Assembly: GCA_949752795.1 (NCBI GenBank)
Contig: OX457056.1
Coordinates: 179,142,428-179,206,427, forward strand
Reading direction: 5' to 3'
Length of the DNA stretch: 64,000 nucleotides
Origin: Hyperoodon ampullatus
Lineage: Eukaryota > Chordata > Mammalia > Artiodactyla > Ziphiidae
This document shows, in pieces, positions 21,040 to 33,310 of this stretch. How positions within the stretch are numbered: the stretch's first letter is position 1; every line of letters starts with the position of its first letter. A program made the position numbers and the translations under genes. The notes beneath the pieces are model-generated. The model saw only the letters and a list, made by a program, of their open reading frames with translations, had not been told where the DNA came from and did not search any database.

Positions 21040-21810
21040 GAATATAGATTGCATTATATCAGCTTCTCGTAATTTGTTGAGATTTCCTTTGGGTCCTAGT
21101 TCATAATCAATATTTGTGAATGTTTTATTTGTGTTTTTTAAAAAGCACAGTTTTGTGAAATTCAAAGTAACCTACTTATTTGCTCAAATAAATTTATTTT
21201 ATTCTTCAAATTCACAAAACAATGTGCAATTTCTGTTGAATTCAAATTCTGTTTGTTCAAACATTTTATTATTCAGTGTACTTACACTTACTTTGATCTA
21301 CTTATCTATTCTGTCATTTTTGAGAGAGGTGTAATAAACTCTCTCACTAGGTTTTTGGCTTTGTCAATTTGTCCTCCATGGCTCATCATATTTCTTTTAT
21401 ATATTTCAAGCAATTTTTCTGGGTACATAAATATTATTGAATATAATAATTTCATGGTGGATTATTCCTTTTATCAGAATGAAAAAAATATTTTTTATGC
21501 TTTTAAATCTTTTCATCTTGAATTCTGCTTCGTCCTGCTTGCTTTATTTTGTTGGCATTTAAAAATCTGTTTCTACTACATAAATTCTATTCAGTCATCT
21601 TGGTAATGATTATTCACATATTTGGGCATTCTCCATCCTTTCAGCAATTTATATTTATTCTGAGTTCTAATTACTCCTTCCTCCCACTTTTTGGATTTTT
21701 GTGTATGTCTTTATTACATTTTCTCCAAGGACTTTTTGTTGTTTCTCTTCCTCTAATGACCTGCAAATTATTAATTCTATTTCCATTTTTCAAGTTTTTC
21801 CCCTAAGGTG
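21040..21810 (-). repeat. Ancient L1, endonuclease region, antisense
   Basis: Antisense matches to the ORF2 endonuclease part of old L1s occur in order: 'aatttgttgagatttcc', 'atctattctgtcatttttga', 'gagaggtgtaataaactctc', 'gggtacataaatattattga' and 'atcttgaattctgcttcgtc'. Strongly diverged. L1-B lies against it. Confidence 0.5.
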
Positions 21811-22945
21811 TTAACACATGTACTGAAAGTATATTTGTCAAACAAAACCTTGCTAGCATTAATCCATATCTATATCACCCTCCTCCCAACAACCTTTTAA
21901 ATTCCTTTTTCAAAAAGAAAAATAACCCCACATATCCTTTTATTTTCTCTACTGGATATGAGGTTTTTCATTGGTTGAATGTGGTTTTTGTCAAACATGG
22001 TACAGATTTTTCTTAACTAGTTGGTGATTGATTGTATTTCTGAATGTATTTTTGTATTTGAGAGTTACGTGGATTGATGGGGGCACTTGTGAGTCTATGT
22101 AGTGTTCCTAGGGGAGAGCTGGGATGTACCACATCTTCCTGTTGATTTCTGGGATAGCCCCACCATGTTGACATCAGTGCCCAAACTCACTGCTCCTGCC
22201 CCTAGTGAGGCTGATTTGTGGCTTTGCGTATGCTGCACAGGACAAATGGATTGCATGGATGTCAAAAAGCTGGTGTAGCTGGGTGTTGCTAATTATACTG
22301 TCTGTGTAGGGACACTGGAGCCCCTTCTATTCCCAGAATCATCCATTATCAGGCTTGGAGAGAGTCTAGAAACACCTTCACAATTTTAGCAATCTTCTTT
22401 TGTGCCTGCTTTTGCTGGTGGTTTCTTTCTTTCCTTTTTTTTCTTTTTTAATATAAGAGTAACAGTTTTATGTGTACACGTATTTGTTTACTTTCTACCA
22501 AAAATAACCTTTTATGCTTTCAGTGGCTTTTGGGATTTACTGTATTTCTTTTCCACTTTTTTGTTGTTGAGGTGTTACTGCTGCTGTTCTTGTTAGGTTT
22601 GGTTTAGTTGGTTTTTCATCTAATATTCTCTACCATGTGAAGCCATTTATGGTGGGGGTGGGATAAGGGGGTGGCATAAAGCTCATCCTGCCATCTCAAA
22701 ATATGAAAATTTCTTTTTTGCTAGGAAATTATCCATTTTTACCTGACTGTCATATTCATGGTGTTACTTAATAATTAAAAAAAAAAGATTTCCATGCTCA
22801 AAGAGTTCAAACTCTAATAATAAAGCATTCAGGTTACTGAGAACCACTGAAATATGTGATGGCTGTCATTAAAAAAAAAGGGTCTGCAAAAACACACTAT
22901 GGGAATGGAACCATGGAGACTACCAAACACAGGAGTGTCACCTGA
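21811..22945. other. Unassigned sequence, perhaps ancient L1 debris
   Basis: Mixed AT-rich and more balanced DNA without a long open frame. T-rich and GTT-rich stretches at 22400-22620 could be the continuation of the ancient L1, but I cannot align them. Confidence 0.4.
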
Positions 22946-22949
22946 AGGA

Positions 22950-23720
22950 TACATAGGTGTCTCACAATAGACAAAGAGGCCAAAGGCACTTCAGATGGAT
23001 GGAACAATCTGTACAATGGCACAGACACCTGAGAGAAAGAGGTGACTTGGTGAACTGTAAATAGTTTCTCAGAGCAAATCTGTCAGAATCTTGGAGTGGG
23101 AGGAGGTGAGGCTGAAAATGTGGACAAAAGCCCAATCACAAGGGACCTTTGTGGCCTTCCAAGGTGCTTAGCCTACAGATATTGAAGTGTTATAAACAGA
23201 GAAGGTCCAAAGTGCCCCAGAAAGGGGCTAGCCCAGAAATTAGGAAAATAGGAGAATCTTTCAAACTTCAAAGTAGGAAAAAACAAAGGTCTGCAAAATG
23301 GAGCTCAAAGAGTGGATTAAAGAGATTCTCAGGAAGTAGAATTTTACAACTTATAAATAATAGGATATGAAAAGTAAGAGGGGGGATTCCAGCTTTCTGC
23401 CTTGAGCATGTGCCAGGCCCAGACTGGAAAGAGAACTTCAAGGATGTAAATATTTGGAGATAGATGAAACACACTGTCATAGTCAAGATACTCATCTGTT
23501 GGTGGTTTATCTCATCACCCTTCACCAGAGAGGTGACAGGGAGGGGATAAGTCTGACAACAGAGTCCTAGGAAATCCCAAACTTTAAATGTCAGGTGGAG
23601 AAAGGGAATCCTTGTAAGACTGACTGAGGAATAACCAGAATTTACAAGTGGATTTGACTCAGTGGTGTCTCAGGATCCAGGGCAGGACCAAATTCACAGT
23701 GAGTGAGTGGTCAGTTACTA
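22950..23720 (-). repeat. L2 LINE, antisense
   Basis: Blocks of antisense L2 follow in the right order: 'gtacaatggcacagacacct', 'gaactgtaaatagtttctca', 'gagtgggaggaggtgaggct', 'cacaagggacctttgtggcc', 'tttaaatgtcaggtggagaa' and 'aagactgactgaggaata'. The reading frame has decayed. Confidence 0.6.
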
Positions 23721-23902
23721 AAATCAAAGGTAAAATAATATTCGAATAATGTTCATCTAATCAGAAACATAGGGACACTTGAAAGGCTTTAATTTTGGGG
23801 GTGGAGTGGGATGGGGAAGAAAGAATCTTAGTTAAATATTTATTAGTCTGACGTACTCCCAGAATATTCAAGAATGTCCGTCGAAGATTCCTTTATAGGA
23901 TT

Positions 23903-25591
23903 ACTGGGAAGATGGCGGAAGAGTAAGACGCAGAGATCACCTCCCTCCCCACAGGCACACCAGAAATTCATCTACATGTGGAACAAGTCCTACAGAACAC
24001 CTACTGAACGCTGGCAGAAGACCTCAGACCTCCCAAAAGGCAAGAAACTCCCCACGTACCTGGGTAGGGCAAAAGAAAAAAGAAAAAACAGAGACAAAAG
24101 GATAGGGATAGGACCTGCACAGTGGGAGGGAGCCGTGAAGGAGGAAAGGTTATCACACACTAGGAAGCCCCTTCGCAGACGAAGACTGTGGGTGGCGGAG
24201 GGGGAAAGCTTCGGACTAGCGGAGGAGAGCACAGCCACAGGGGTGTGGAGGGCAAAGCAGAGAAATTCCCGCACAGAGGATCAGTGCCGACCGACACTCA
24301 CCAGCCCGAGAGGCTTGTCTGCTCGGCTGCCGGGGCGGGCGGGGCTGGGGGCTGAGGCTTGGGCTTCGGTCAGAGCGCAGGGAGAAGACTGGGGTTGGCG
24401 GCGTGAACACAGCCTGAAGTGGTTAGTGCACCACAGCTAGCCGAGAGGGATTCTGGGAAAAAGTGGGGAGCTGCTGAAGAGGCAAGAGACTTTTTCTTCC
24501 TTCTTTGTTTCCTGGTGCGCGAGGAGAGGGGATTAAGAGCGCTGCTTAAAGGAGCTCCAGAGACAGGCCCGAGCCGTGGCTATCAGCGTGGACCCCAGAG
24601 ACGGGCGTGGGATGCTGGGGCTGCAGCTGCCGCCACCAAGAGGCCTGTGTGAGAGCACAGGTCACTTTCCACGCCCCCTTTCAAGGAAGCCTGTGCAGCC
24701 TGCCACTGCCGGGGTCCCAGGATCCAGGGACGGCTTCATCGGTAGAGCCCACGGCACGTCTCGGGCTGGTGTAACGACACGCCAGCCTCTGCCGCCACAG
24801 GCTCACCCCACACTCTGTGCCCCTCCCTCCCCCCGGCCTGAGTGAACCAGAGCCCCCGAAGCGGGTGCTCCTTTAACCCCGTCCTGTCTTAGCGAAGAAC
24901 AGACGCCCTCCAGTGATCTACACACAGAGGCGGGGCCAAATCCTAAGCTGAGACCCGGGTGATGTGAAAATAAAGAAGAGAAAGGGAAATCTCTCCCAGC
25001 AGCCTCAGAAGCAGCAGATTAAAGCTCATCAATCAACTTGATGTGCCCTGCATCTGTGGAATACATGAATAGACAACGAATCATCCCAAATTGACCGTGT
25101 GGATGAAAGGCTCTTGGTGCTGCATCCAGGAGTCAATGCTGTGCCTCTGAGGTGGGAGAGACAACTTCAGGACACTGGTCCACAAGACACCTACCAGGTA
25201 CACATAATCTCAAACAGCGAAAATCTCCCGAGATCTCCATCTCAACACCAGCACCCAGCTTCACTCAACGACCAGCAAGCTACAGTGCTGGACACCCTAT
25301 GCCAAACAACTAGCAAGACAGGAACACAAACCCACCCATTAGCAGAGAAGCTACCTAAAATCATAATAAGTCCACAGACACCCCAAAACACATGACCAGA
25401 CGTGGACCTGCCCACCAGAAAGACAAGATCCAGCCTCATCCACCAGAACACAGGCACTAGTCCCCTCCACAAGGAAGCCTACACAACCCACTGAACCAAC
25501 ATTAGCCACTGGGGACAGACACCAAAAACAACGGGAACTACGAACCTGCAGCCTGCAAACAGGAGACCCCAAACACAGTAAGATAAGCAAA
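23903..25591 (+). promoter_or_regulatory. L1-C 5' UTR, CpG-rich internal promoter
   Basis: The sequence AAGATGGC (23909-23916), a YY1-like site as in human L1, lies at the very start. About 23905-24960 is GC- and CpG-rich and stands out from its flanks. Compared with L1-A, about 265 bp with the A-rich tract is missing between 'catcccaaattga' and 'gtgtggatgaaaggc' (junction near 25094). A 188-codon open frame at 23874-24440 is a chance read of CpG-rich leader; nothing in it resembles a known protein. Confidence 0.8.
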
Positions 25592-26030
25592 ATGAGAAGA
25601 CAGAAGAACACACAGCAGGTGAAGGAGCAAGATAAAAACCCACCAGACCTAACAAATGAAGAGGAAATAGGCAGTCTACCTGAAAAAGAATTCAGAATAA
25701 TGATAGTAAAGATGATCCAAAATCTTGGAAATAGAATAGACAAAATGCAAGAAACAGTTAACAAGGACCTAGAAGAACTGAAGATGAAAGAAGCAATGAC
25801 GAGCAACACAATAAATGAAATTAAAAATGCTCTACATGGGGGGCTTCCCTGGTGGCGCAGTGGTTGAGAGTCCACCTGCCGATTCAGGGGACACGGGTTC
25901 GTGCCCCAGTCCGGGAGTATCCCACATGCGGCGGAGCGGCTGGGCCCGTGAGCCATGGCCGCTGAGCCTGCGCATCCGGAGCCTGTGCTCCGCAATGGGA
26001 GAGGCCACAACCGTGAGAGGCCCGCGTAAC

Positions 26031-26067
<37 letters not shown>

Positions 26068-26720
26068 CTAGATGGGATCAATAGCAGAATAACTGAGGCA
26101 GAAGAACGGATAAGTGAGGTGGAAGATAAAATAGTGGAAATAACTGCTGCAGAGCAGAATAAAGAAAAAAGAATGAAGAGAACTGAGGACAGTCTCAGAG
26201 ACCTCTGGGACAAAATTAAATTCACCAATATTCAAATTATAGGAGTTCCAGAAGAAGAAGAGAAAAAGAAAGGGACTGAGAAAATATTTGAAGAGATATA
26301 GTTGAAAACTTACCTAATATGGGAAAGGAAATAGGTAATCAAGTCCAGGAGGCACAGAGAGTCCCATACAGAATAAATCCAAGGAGAACTATCCCAAGAC
26401 ACATATTAATCAAACTGTCAAAAATTAAACACAAAGAACACATATTAAAAGCAGCAAGGGAAAAACAACAATTAACACACAAGGGGATCGCCATAAGGTT
26501 AACAGCTGATCTTTCAGCAGAAACTCTGCAAGCCAGAAGGGACTGGTAGGACATATTTAAAGTGATGAAGGAGAAAAACCTGCAACCAGGATTACTCTAC
26601 CCAGCAAGGATCTCATTCAGATTTGATGGAGAAATTAAAAGCTTTACAGACAAGCAAAAGCTGAGAGAGTTCAGCACCACCAAACCAGCTTTACAACAAA
26701 TGTTGAAGGAACTTCTCTAG
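25592..26720 (+). pseudogene. L1-C ORF1, split by a SINE
   Basis: ORF1 starts at 25592 with the same N-terminus as L1-B. SINE copy 4 interrupts it at 25841-26064, inside the coiled coil. Downstream, 'gagatatagttg' near 26295 lacks one T relative to L1-B (frameshift), and a TAG follows Trp at 26547. The C-terminal domain can still be read to the TAG at 26718-26720. Apart from the SINE the length is normal. Confidence 0.93.
25841..26064 (+). mobile_element. Cetacean tRNA-derived SINE copy 4, in L1-C ORF1
   Basis: Full-length copy with A and B boxes and an A-tail of about 30 bases. The flanks GCTCTACATGGG (25829-25840) and GCTCTAGATGGG (26065-26076) form a 12 bp duplication with one mismatch. 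Confidence 0.95.
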
Positions 26721-26778
26721 GCAAGAAACACAAGAGAAGGAAAAGACCTACAATAACGAACCCAAAACAATTAAGAAA

Positions 26779-29700
26779 ATGGGAATAGGAATATACATAT
26801 CGATAATTACCTTAAATGTAAATGGACTAAATGCTCCCACCAAAAGACACACACTGGCTGAATGGATACAAAAACAAGACCCATATATATGCTGTCTACA
26901 AGAGACCCACTTCACACCTAGAGACACATACAGACTGAAAGTACGTGGATGGAAAAAGATATTCCATGCAAATGGAAATCAAAAGAAAGCTGGAGTAGCA
27001 ATTCTCGTATCAGACAAAACAGACTTTAAAACAAAGACTATTAGAAGAGACAAAGAAGGACACTACATAATGATCAAGGGATCGATCCAAGAAGAAGATA
27101 AAACAATTGTAAATATTTATGCACCCAACATAGGAGCACCTCAATACATAAGGCAAATACTAGCAGCCATAAAAGGGGAAATCGACAGGAACACATCCAT
27201 AGTAGGTTACTTTAACATCCCACTTTCACCAATGGACAGATCATCCAAAATGAAAATAAATAAGGAAACACAAGCTTTAAATGATACATTAAACAAGATG
27301 CACTTAATAGATATTTATAGGACATTCCATCCAAAAACAAGAGAATACACATTTTTCTGAAGTGCTCATGCAACATTCTCCAGGATAGATCATATATTGG
27401 GTCACAAATCAAGCCTAGGTAAATTTAAGAAAATTGAAATTGTATCAAGTATCTTTTCAAAACACAATGCTATGAGACTAGATATCAATTACAGGAAAAT
27501 ATCTGTAAAAAATACAAACACATGGAGGCTAAACAATACACTACTTAATAACGAAGTGATCACTGAAGAAATCAAAGGGGAAATCAAAAAATACCTAGAA
27601 ACAAATGACAATGGAGACACGACGACCCCAAACCTATGGGATGCAGCAAAAGCAGTTCTAAGAGAGAAGTTTATAGCAATACAATACCACCTTAAGAAAT
27701 AGGAAACTTCTCGAGTAAACAACCTGACCTTGCACCTAAAGCCATTAGACAAAGAAGCACAAAAAACGCCCAAAGTTAGCAGAAGGAAAGAAATCATAAA
27801 AATCAAGTCAGAAATAAATGAAAAAGAAATGAAGGAAACGATAGCAAAGATCACTAAAACTAAAAGCTGGTTCTTTGAGAAGATAAACAAAATTGATAAA
27901 CCATTAGCCAGACTCATCAAGAAAAAAAGGGAGAAGACTCAAATCAATAGAATTAGAAATGAAAAAGGAGAAGTAACAACTGACACTGCAGAAATACAAA
28001 AGATCATGAGAGATTACTAGAAGCAACTCTATGCCAATAAAATGGACAACCTGGAAGAAATGGACAAATTCTTAGAAATGCACAACCTGCCAAGGCTGAA
28101 TCAGGAAGAAATAGAAAATATGAACAGACCAATCACAAGCACTGAAATTGAAACTGATTAAAAATCTTCCAACAAACAAAAGCCCAGGACCAGATGGCTT
28201 CACAGGTTAATTCTATCAAACATTTAGAGAAGAGCTAACACCTATCCTTCTCAAACTCTTCCAAAATATAGCAGAGGGAGGAACACTCCCAAACTCATTC
28301 TACGTGGCCACAATCACCCTGATACCAAAACCAGAAAAGGATGTCACAAAGAAAGAAAACTACAGGCCAATATCACTGATGAACATAGATGCAAAACTCC
28401 TCAACAAAATACTAGCAAACAGAATCCAACAGCTTATTAAAAGTATCATACACCATGATCAAGTGGGGTTTATTCCAAGAATGCAAGGATTCTTCAATGT
28501 ACGCAAATCAATCAACATGATACACCATATTAACAAATTGAAGGAGAAAAACCATATGATCATCTCAATAGATGCAGAGAAAGCTTTTGACAAAACTCAA
28601 CACCCATTTATGATAAAAATCCTGCAGAAAGTAGGCATAGAGGGAACTTTCCTCAACATAATAAAGGCCATATATGACAAACCCACAGCCAACATTGTCC
28701 TCAATGGTGAAAAACTGAAAGCATTTCCACTAAGATCAGGAACAAGACAAGGTTGTCCACTCTCACCACTCTTATTCAACATAGTTTTGGAAGTTTTAGC
28801 CACAGCAATCAGAGATAAAAGGAAATAAAAGGAATCCAGATTAGAAAAGAAGTAAAGCTGTCACTGTTTGCAGATGACATGATAGTATACATAGAGAATC
28901 CTAAAGATGCTACCAGAAAACTACTAGAGCTAATCAATGAATTTGGTAAAGTAGCAGGATACAAAATTAATGCACAGAAATCTCTGGCATTCCTGTACAC
29001 TAATGATGAAAAATCTGAAAGTGAAATCAAGAAAATACTCCCATTTACCATTGCAACAAAAAGAATAAAATATCTAGGAATAAACCTACCTAAGGAGACC
29101 AAAGACCTGTATGCAGAAAATTATAAGACACTGATGAAAGAAATTAAAGATGATACAAATAGATGGAGAGATATACCATGTTCCTGGATTGGAAGAATCA
29201 ACATTGTGAAAATGACTCTACTACACAAAGCAATCTACAGATTCAATGCAATCCCTATCAAACTACCACTGGCATTTTTCACAGAACTAGAACAAAAAAT
29301 TTCACAATTTGTATGGAAACACAAAAGACCCCGAATACCCAAATCAATCTTGAGAATGAAAAACAGAGCTGGAGGAATCAGGCGCCCTGACTTCAGACTA
29401 TACTACAAATCTACAGTAATCAAGACAGTATGGTACTGGCACAAAAACAGAAAGATAGATCAATGGAACAGGATAGAAAGTCCAGAGATAAACCCAGGCA
29501 CATATGGTCACCTTATCTTTGATAAAGGAGGCAGGAATGTATGGTGGAGAAAAGACAGCCTCTTCAATAAGTGGTGCTGGGAAAACTGGACAGGTACATG
29601 TAAAAGTATGAGATTAGATCACTCCTTAACACCATACACAAAATTAAGCTCAAAATGGATTAAAGACCTAAATCTAAGGCCAGAAACTATCAAACTCTTA

Positions 29701-30592
29701 GAGGAAAACATAGGCAGAACACTCTATGACATAAATCACAGCAAGATCCTTTTTGACCTACCTCCTAGAGAAATGGAAATAAAAACAAAAATAAACAAAT
29801 GGGACCTAATGAAACTTCAAAGGTTTTGCACAGCAAAGGAAAGCATACACAAGACCCAAGGACAACCCTCGGAATGGGAGAAAATATTTGCAAAGGAAGC
29901 AACTGACAAAGGATTAATCTCCAAAATTTATAAACAGCTCATGCAGCTCAATAGCAAAAAAACAAACAACCCAATCCAAAAATGGGCAGAAGACCTAAAT
30001 AGACATTTCTCCAAGGAAGATATACAGACTGCCAACAAACAGATGAAAGAATGCTCAACATCATTAATCATTAGAGGAATACAAATCAAAACTACATTGA
30101 GATATCATCTCACACCAGTCAGAATGGCCATCATCAAAAAATCTAGAAACAATAAATGCTGGAGAGGGTGTGGAGAAAAGGGAACACTCTTGCACTGCGG
30201 GTGGGAATGTGAATTGGTACAGCCACTATGGAGAACAGTATGGAGGTTCCTTAAAAAAACTACAAATAGAACTACCATATGACCCAGCAATCCCACTACT
30301 AGGCATATACCCTGAGAAAACCATAATTCAAAAAGAGACATGTACCAAAATGTTCATTGCAGCTCTATTTACAATAGCCCGAAGACGGAAACAACCTAAG
30401 TGTCCATCATCGGATGAATGGATAAAGAAGATGTGGCACAGATATACAATGGAATATTACTCATCCATAAAAAGAAACGAAATTGAGCTATTTGTAATGA
30501 GGTGGATGGACCTAGAGTCTGTCATACGGAGTGAAGTAAGTCAGAAAGAGAAACACAAATACCATATGCTAACACATATATATGGAATTTAA
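26779..30592 (+). pseudogene. L1-C ORF2, inactive
   Basis: The start is MGIGIYISIITLNVNGLNAP at 26779. The endonuclease part is open to a TGA at 27358-27360. Further lesions are TAG at 27700-27702, TAG at 28018-28020, loss of two bases near 28156, TAA at 28208-28210, a frameshift near 28815, and an extra A near 30255. The S-D-H aspartate is replaced by lysine (27460-27462). The reverse-transcriptase catalytic FADD (28867-28878) is kept. The 467-codon frame at 28879-30282 covers the thumb and C-terminal region; the tail with the Cys-rich part ([14 protein letters not shown]) shifts frame near 30255 and ends at 30592. Three lesions are shared with L1-B. Confidence 0.94.
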
Positions 30593-31029
30593 GGGGAAAA
30601 ATGTCATGAAGAGCCTACGGGTAAAACAGGAAGAAAGACACAGTCTTACTTGAGAACGGACTTGTGGATGTGGGGAGAGGGAAGGGTAAGCTGTGACAAA
30701 GCGAGAGAGAGGCATGGACATATATACACTACCTAACGTAAGGTAGAGTGCTAGTGGGAAGCAGCTGCATAGCACAGGGAGATCAGCTCGGTTCTTTGTG
30801 ACCAACTGGAGGGGTGGGATAGGGAGGGTGGGAGGGAGGGAGACAAAGAGGGAAGGGATATGGGAACAGATGTATACGTATAACTGATTCACTTTGTTAT
30901 AAAGCAGAAACTAATAAAAAAATATGTCAGTCATTTGACTGTAGTCTTCTGTTTGGTAGTTTTGCTTCATAATTTATGTTTTTCTGTATAATAAAGGTAT
31001 TTTTATTAACAGTCAAAAAATAAATAAAA

Positions 31030-32330
31030 TAAATCTTCTAATTTGTTTGTATTTGGGCTTATACCACCCTTGTCATTCCTAATGTTTTTTATTGTTCTAG
31101 CCTCTCTTTTTCTCCTAAATTGACTACCTTGTTGGGAATTTATTTATTTTACTATTCTTGGAGGAAAAGGGATTTTTGTTAATTGTTCTCTCTCACCATT
31201 TAGTTGCTTTCTATTCCTTAAATTTTTGTTCTTAATCTTGTTTAATGTTTTAAATTGTTTAATTTTTCCTGTATTTTGTAGGCAATACTCAATGTATTTT
31301 TTATTTTATTAATAATAAAAAATGACATTATAAATTTCCTATAGGTAAATGTGTTGTATGATATATATTTTAGTGTGTGGTTTTCTCCTTTTCATAAAGT
31401 TTTAATTTCACTTATGATATTCTTTTTGCTTCAGAGATTATTTGAGAAGTATCTTAGTTAATTTTTATTTAATTTTAAGTTTGACAGTTTTTACAAATTT
31501 ATGAGCAATGAAGGAGGCTAATAAGGTCTCAACTTTTTAAAATTTTGAATAGTATTTAATTTTGTAAATGCAAAACAACATAAAGCCTATATAAGAAAAT
31601 TATCTTTGTATAAATCCATCAAATCAAATCTTTTATTTCATTATCTAAACCTTCTTTATCTATGTACATATATAGTCTACTTATCAGTTTTTTTCATCCT
31701 GATAAAATTTTATTAATATCTTCCTCTGTTATTTCATATTATCAAGTCTATCTTCTACAGTATTTACTTTATGTACTTGGTTTCCATTTTGCTTTTTCAT
31801 AAAGAAATATATTTTCATAATTGTTTACACATAAAACCTTTTTTCTTCCTGTATGATGTGTTTAGCTTTACATTTAGCCTTGGCTACTTTCATTGTATTA
31901 CACTGGTTTGATGTATCTTTGCTAGAGTATTTAATTTCAAATTTTTCCTTGGTAGCTTTCATTGAGCATACTACTTTAAAATATCAAAGTGTGCATGTGT
32001 ATGTGTATTTATGTGTAATACTGTGAAAGTCAACATCATGACAGAGGATATCAATTCATTCGTGTTTATTGTGCTGGCTAACATATGTGGTCTTATTTAT
32101 TCCATTCTAATTTGTATTTTCTGTTTATTAAACTGTCTGCTATTTGTTGTTGTTATGTGTTCATTATCCTTTCCTTATTTTTCCTGCCTTACACCATTTG
32201 CTCTTCCAACATCCCCATTAATTTTGAATATATAATTTTAAATTACCTTAAATATTACCCTCTCAAATATTAACTTGCCTTGTTTTATCAATTAATATAT
32301 CAATGGTTAAATAATGATTATATAGTTCTA
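31030..32330 (-). repeat. Ancient L1, ORF2 region, antisense
   Basis: Diverged antisense L1 runs from the linker ('tgtcattcctaatgtttttt', 'agcctctctttttctcct') to the endonuclease half ('agagattatttgagaagtat', 'atgtgtttagctttacattt'). It is AT-rich and full of stops. L1-C lies against its left side. Confidence 0.5.
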
Positions 32331-32396
32331 ATAAAAGATTTTGTTCACTCAATACTACTTCTCTTTACCCCCACCTTCACAAAAATGAAAATTCTG

Positions 32397-33125
32397 ATAA
32401 AATTCAACATCCATTGCTGATAAAAACTCTCCAGAAAGTCAGCATAGAGGGAACATACATCAACATAATAAAGGCCAAATATAACAAACCCACAGCTAAC
32501 ATACTCAATGATGAAAAGCTGAAAGCATTTCCTCTAAGATCAGGAACAATAATATAAGGATGCCCACTCTCACCACTTTTCTTTAACCTAGTTTTGGAAG
32601 TCCTAGTCACAGAAATCAGAAAATAAATAAATAAATAAAAGGACTCCAAATTGGAAAGGAAGAAGTAAAACTGTCACTGTTTGCAGATGACATGATACTA
32701 TACATTGAAAATCCTGAAGATGCCACCAGAAAACTACCAGAGCTCATCAATGAATTCAGTAAAGTTGCAGGAAAAAAACTTAATATACATGGGCTTCCCT
32801 GGTGGCACAGTGGTTGAGAGTCTGCCTGCCAATGCAGGGGACACGGGTTCGTACCCCAGTCTGGGAAGATCCCACACGCCACGGAGCGGCTAGGCCCGTG
32901 TACCATGGCCGCTGAGCCTGTGCGTCTGGAGCCTGTGCTCCGCAATGGGAGAGGCTACAACAGTGAGAGGCCCGTGTACCGCAAAAAAAAAAAAAACTTA
33001 ATATACAGAAATCTGTTGCATTTCCATACACTAAAAAACAACGAACTGTCAGAAAGAGAAATTAAGGGAATGATCCCATTTACCATTGCATCAAAAAGAA
33101 CAAAATACCTAGGAATAAACCTACC
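32397..33125 (+). mobile_element. L1-G, internal L1 ORF2 fragment
   Basis: The copy covers ORF2 from 'caacatccattgctgataaa' through RT motifs (a [12 protein letters not shown] stretch with a stop, [11 protein letters not shown] at about 32681-32710) to 'aaatacctaggaataaacct'. It lacks both the 5' part and the 3' end, and has no A-tail. SINE copy 5 splits it. A run of 'aataaataaataaataaa' near 32625 has expanded inside the ORF. It is more diverged than L1-C and close to L1-E in age. Confidence 0.85.
32791..32993 (+). mobile_element. Cetacean tRNA-derived SINE copy 5, in L1-G
   Basis: Full-length copy, more diverged than the others (for example CACGCCACGGAGCGGCTAGG). The duplication AAACTTAATATACA flanks it at about 32776-32789 and 32994-33007. 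Confidence 0.94.
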
Positions 33126-33310
33126 TTCTTATATCCTCCCTCCTTCCACCAACAATATATCCTATGTATCGTCCCTCCTTCAGCTTCTCCCTCTCATGTC
33201 TCTCTTCCCCATTATCTTTCTCTCCATTAGACTTTTCCCCTTTCCTTCTTTTCTGTTATCCCATTTTTTATCCACCATTCCATGTTTTCTATTTTCCATA
33301 TCCTTCTTCC
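33126..33310 (+). repeat. Pyrimidine-rich tract
   Basis: C and T make up most of this stretch (CCTCCCTCCTTCC, CTTCTCCCTCTC and similar). It starts exactly where L1-G loses homology and may have formed the break or mark a deletion. Confidence 0.6.

Larger units (their letters stand above)
23903..30918 (+). mobile_element. L1-C, near full-length LINE-1, head-to-head with L1-B
   Basis: It begins at about 23903 (ACTGGGAAGATGGCGGAAG) and ends with the short 3' UTR form, AATAAA at 30913-30918 inside the A-tail. Parts: 5' UTR 23903-25591, ORF1 25592-26720 (split by a SINE), ORF2 26779-30592, 3' UTR to about 30912. Total length without the SINE is about 6.8 kb. The left flank is L2 and the right flank is ancient L1. 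I find no clear target-site duplication, so the insertion may be old or its ends altered. Confidence 0.94.

Noticed and set aside
23874..24440. 188-codon frame at the start of L1-C
   Set aside because: It begins in the flank and runs through the CpG-rich L1 5' UTR, with an antisense counterpart in L1-A. No domain is recognisable and ORF1 starts far downstream.
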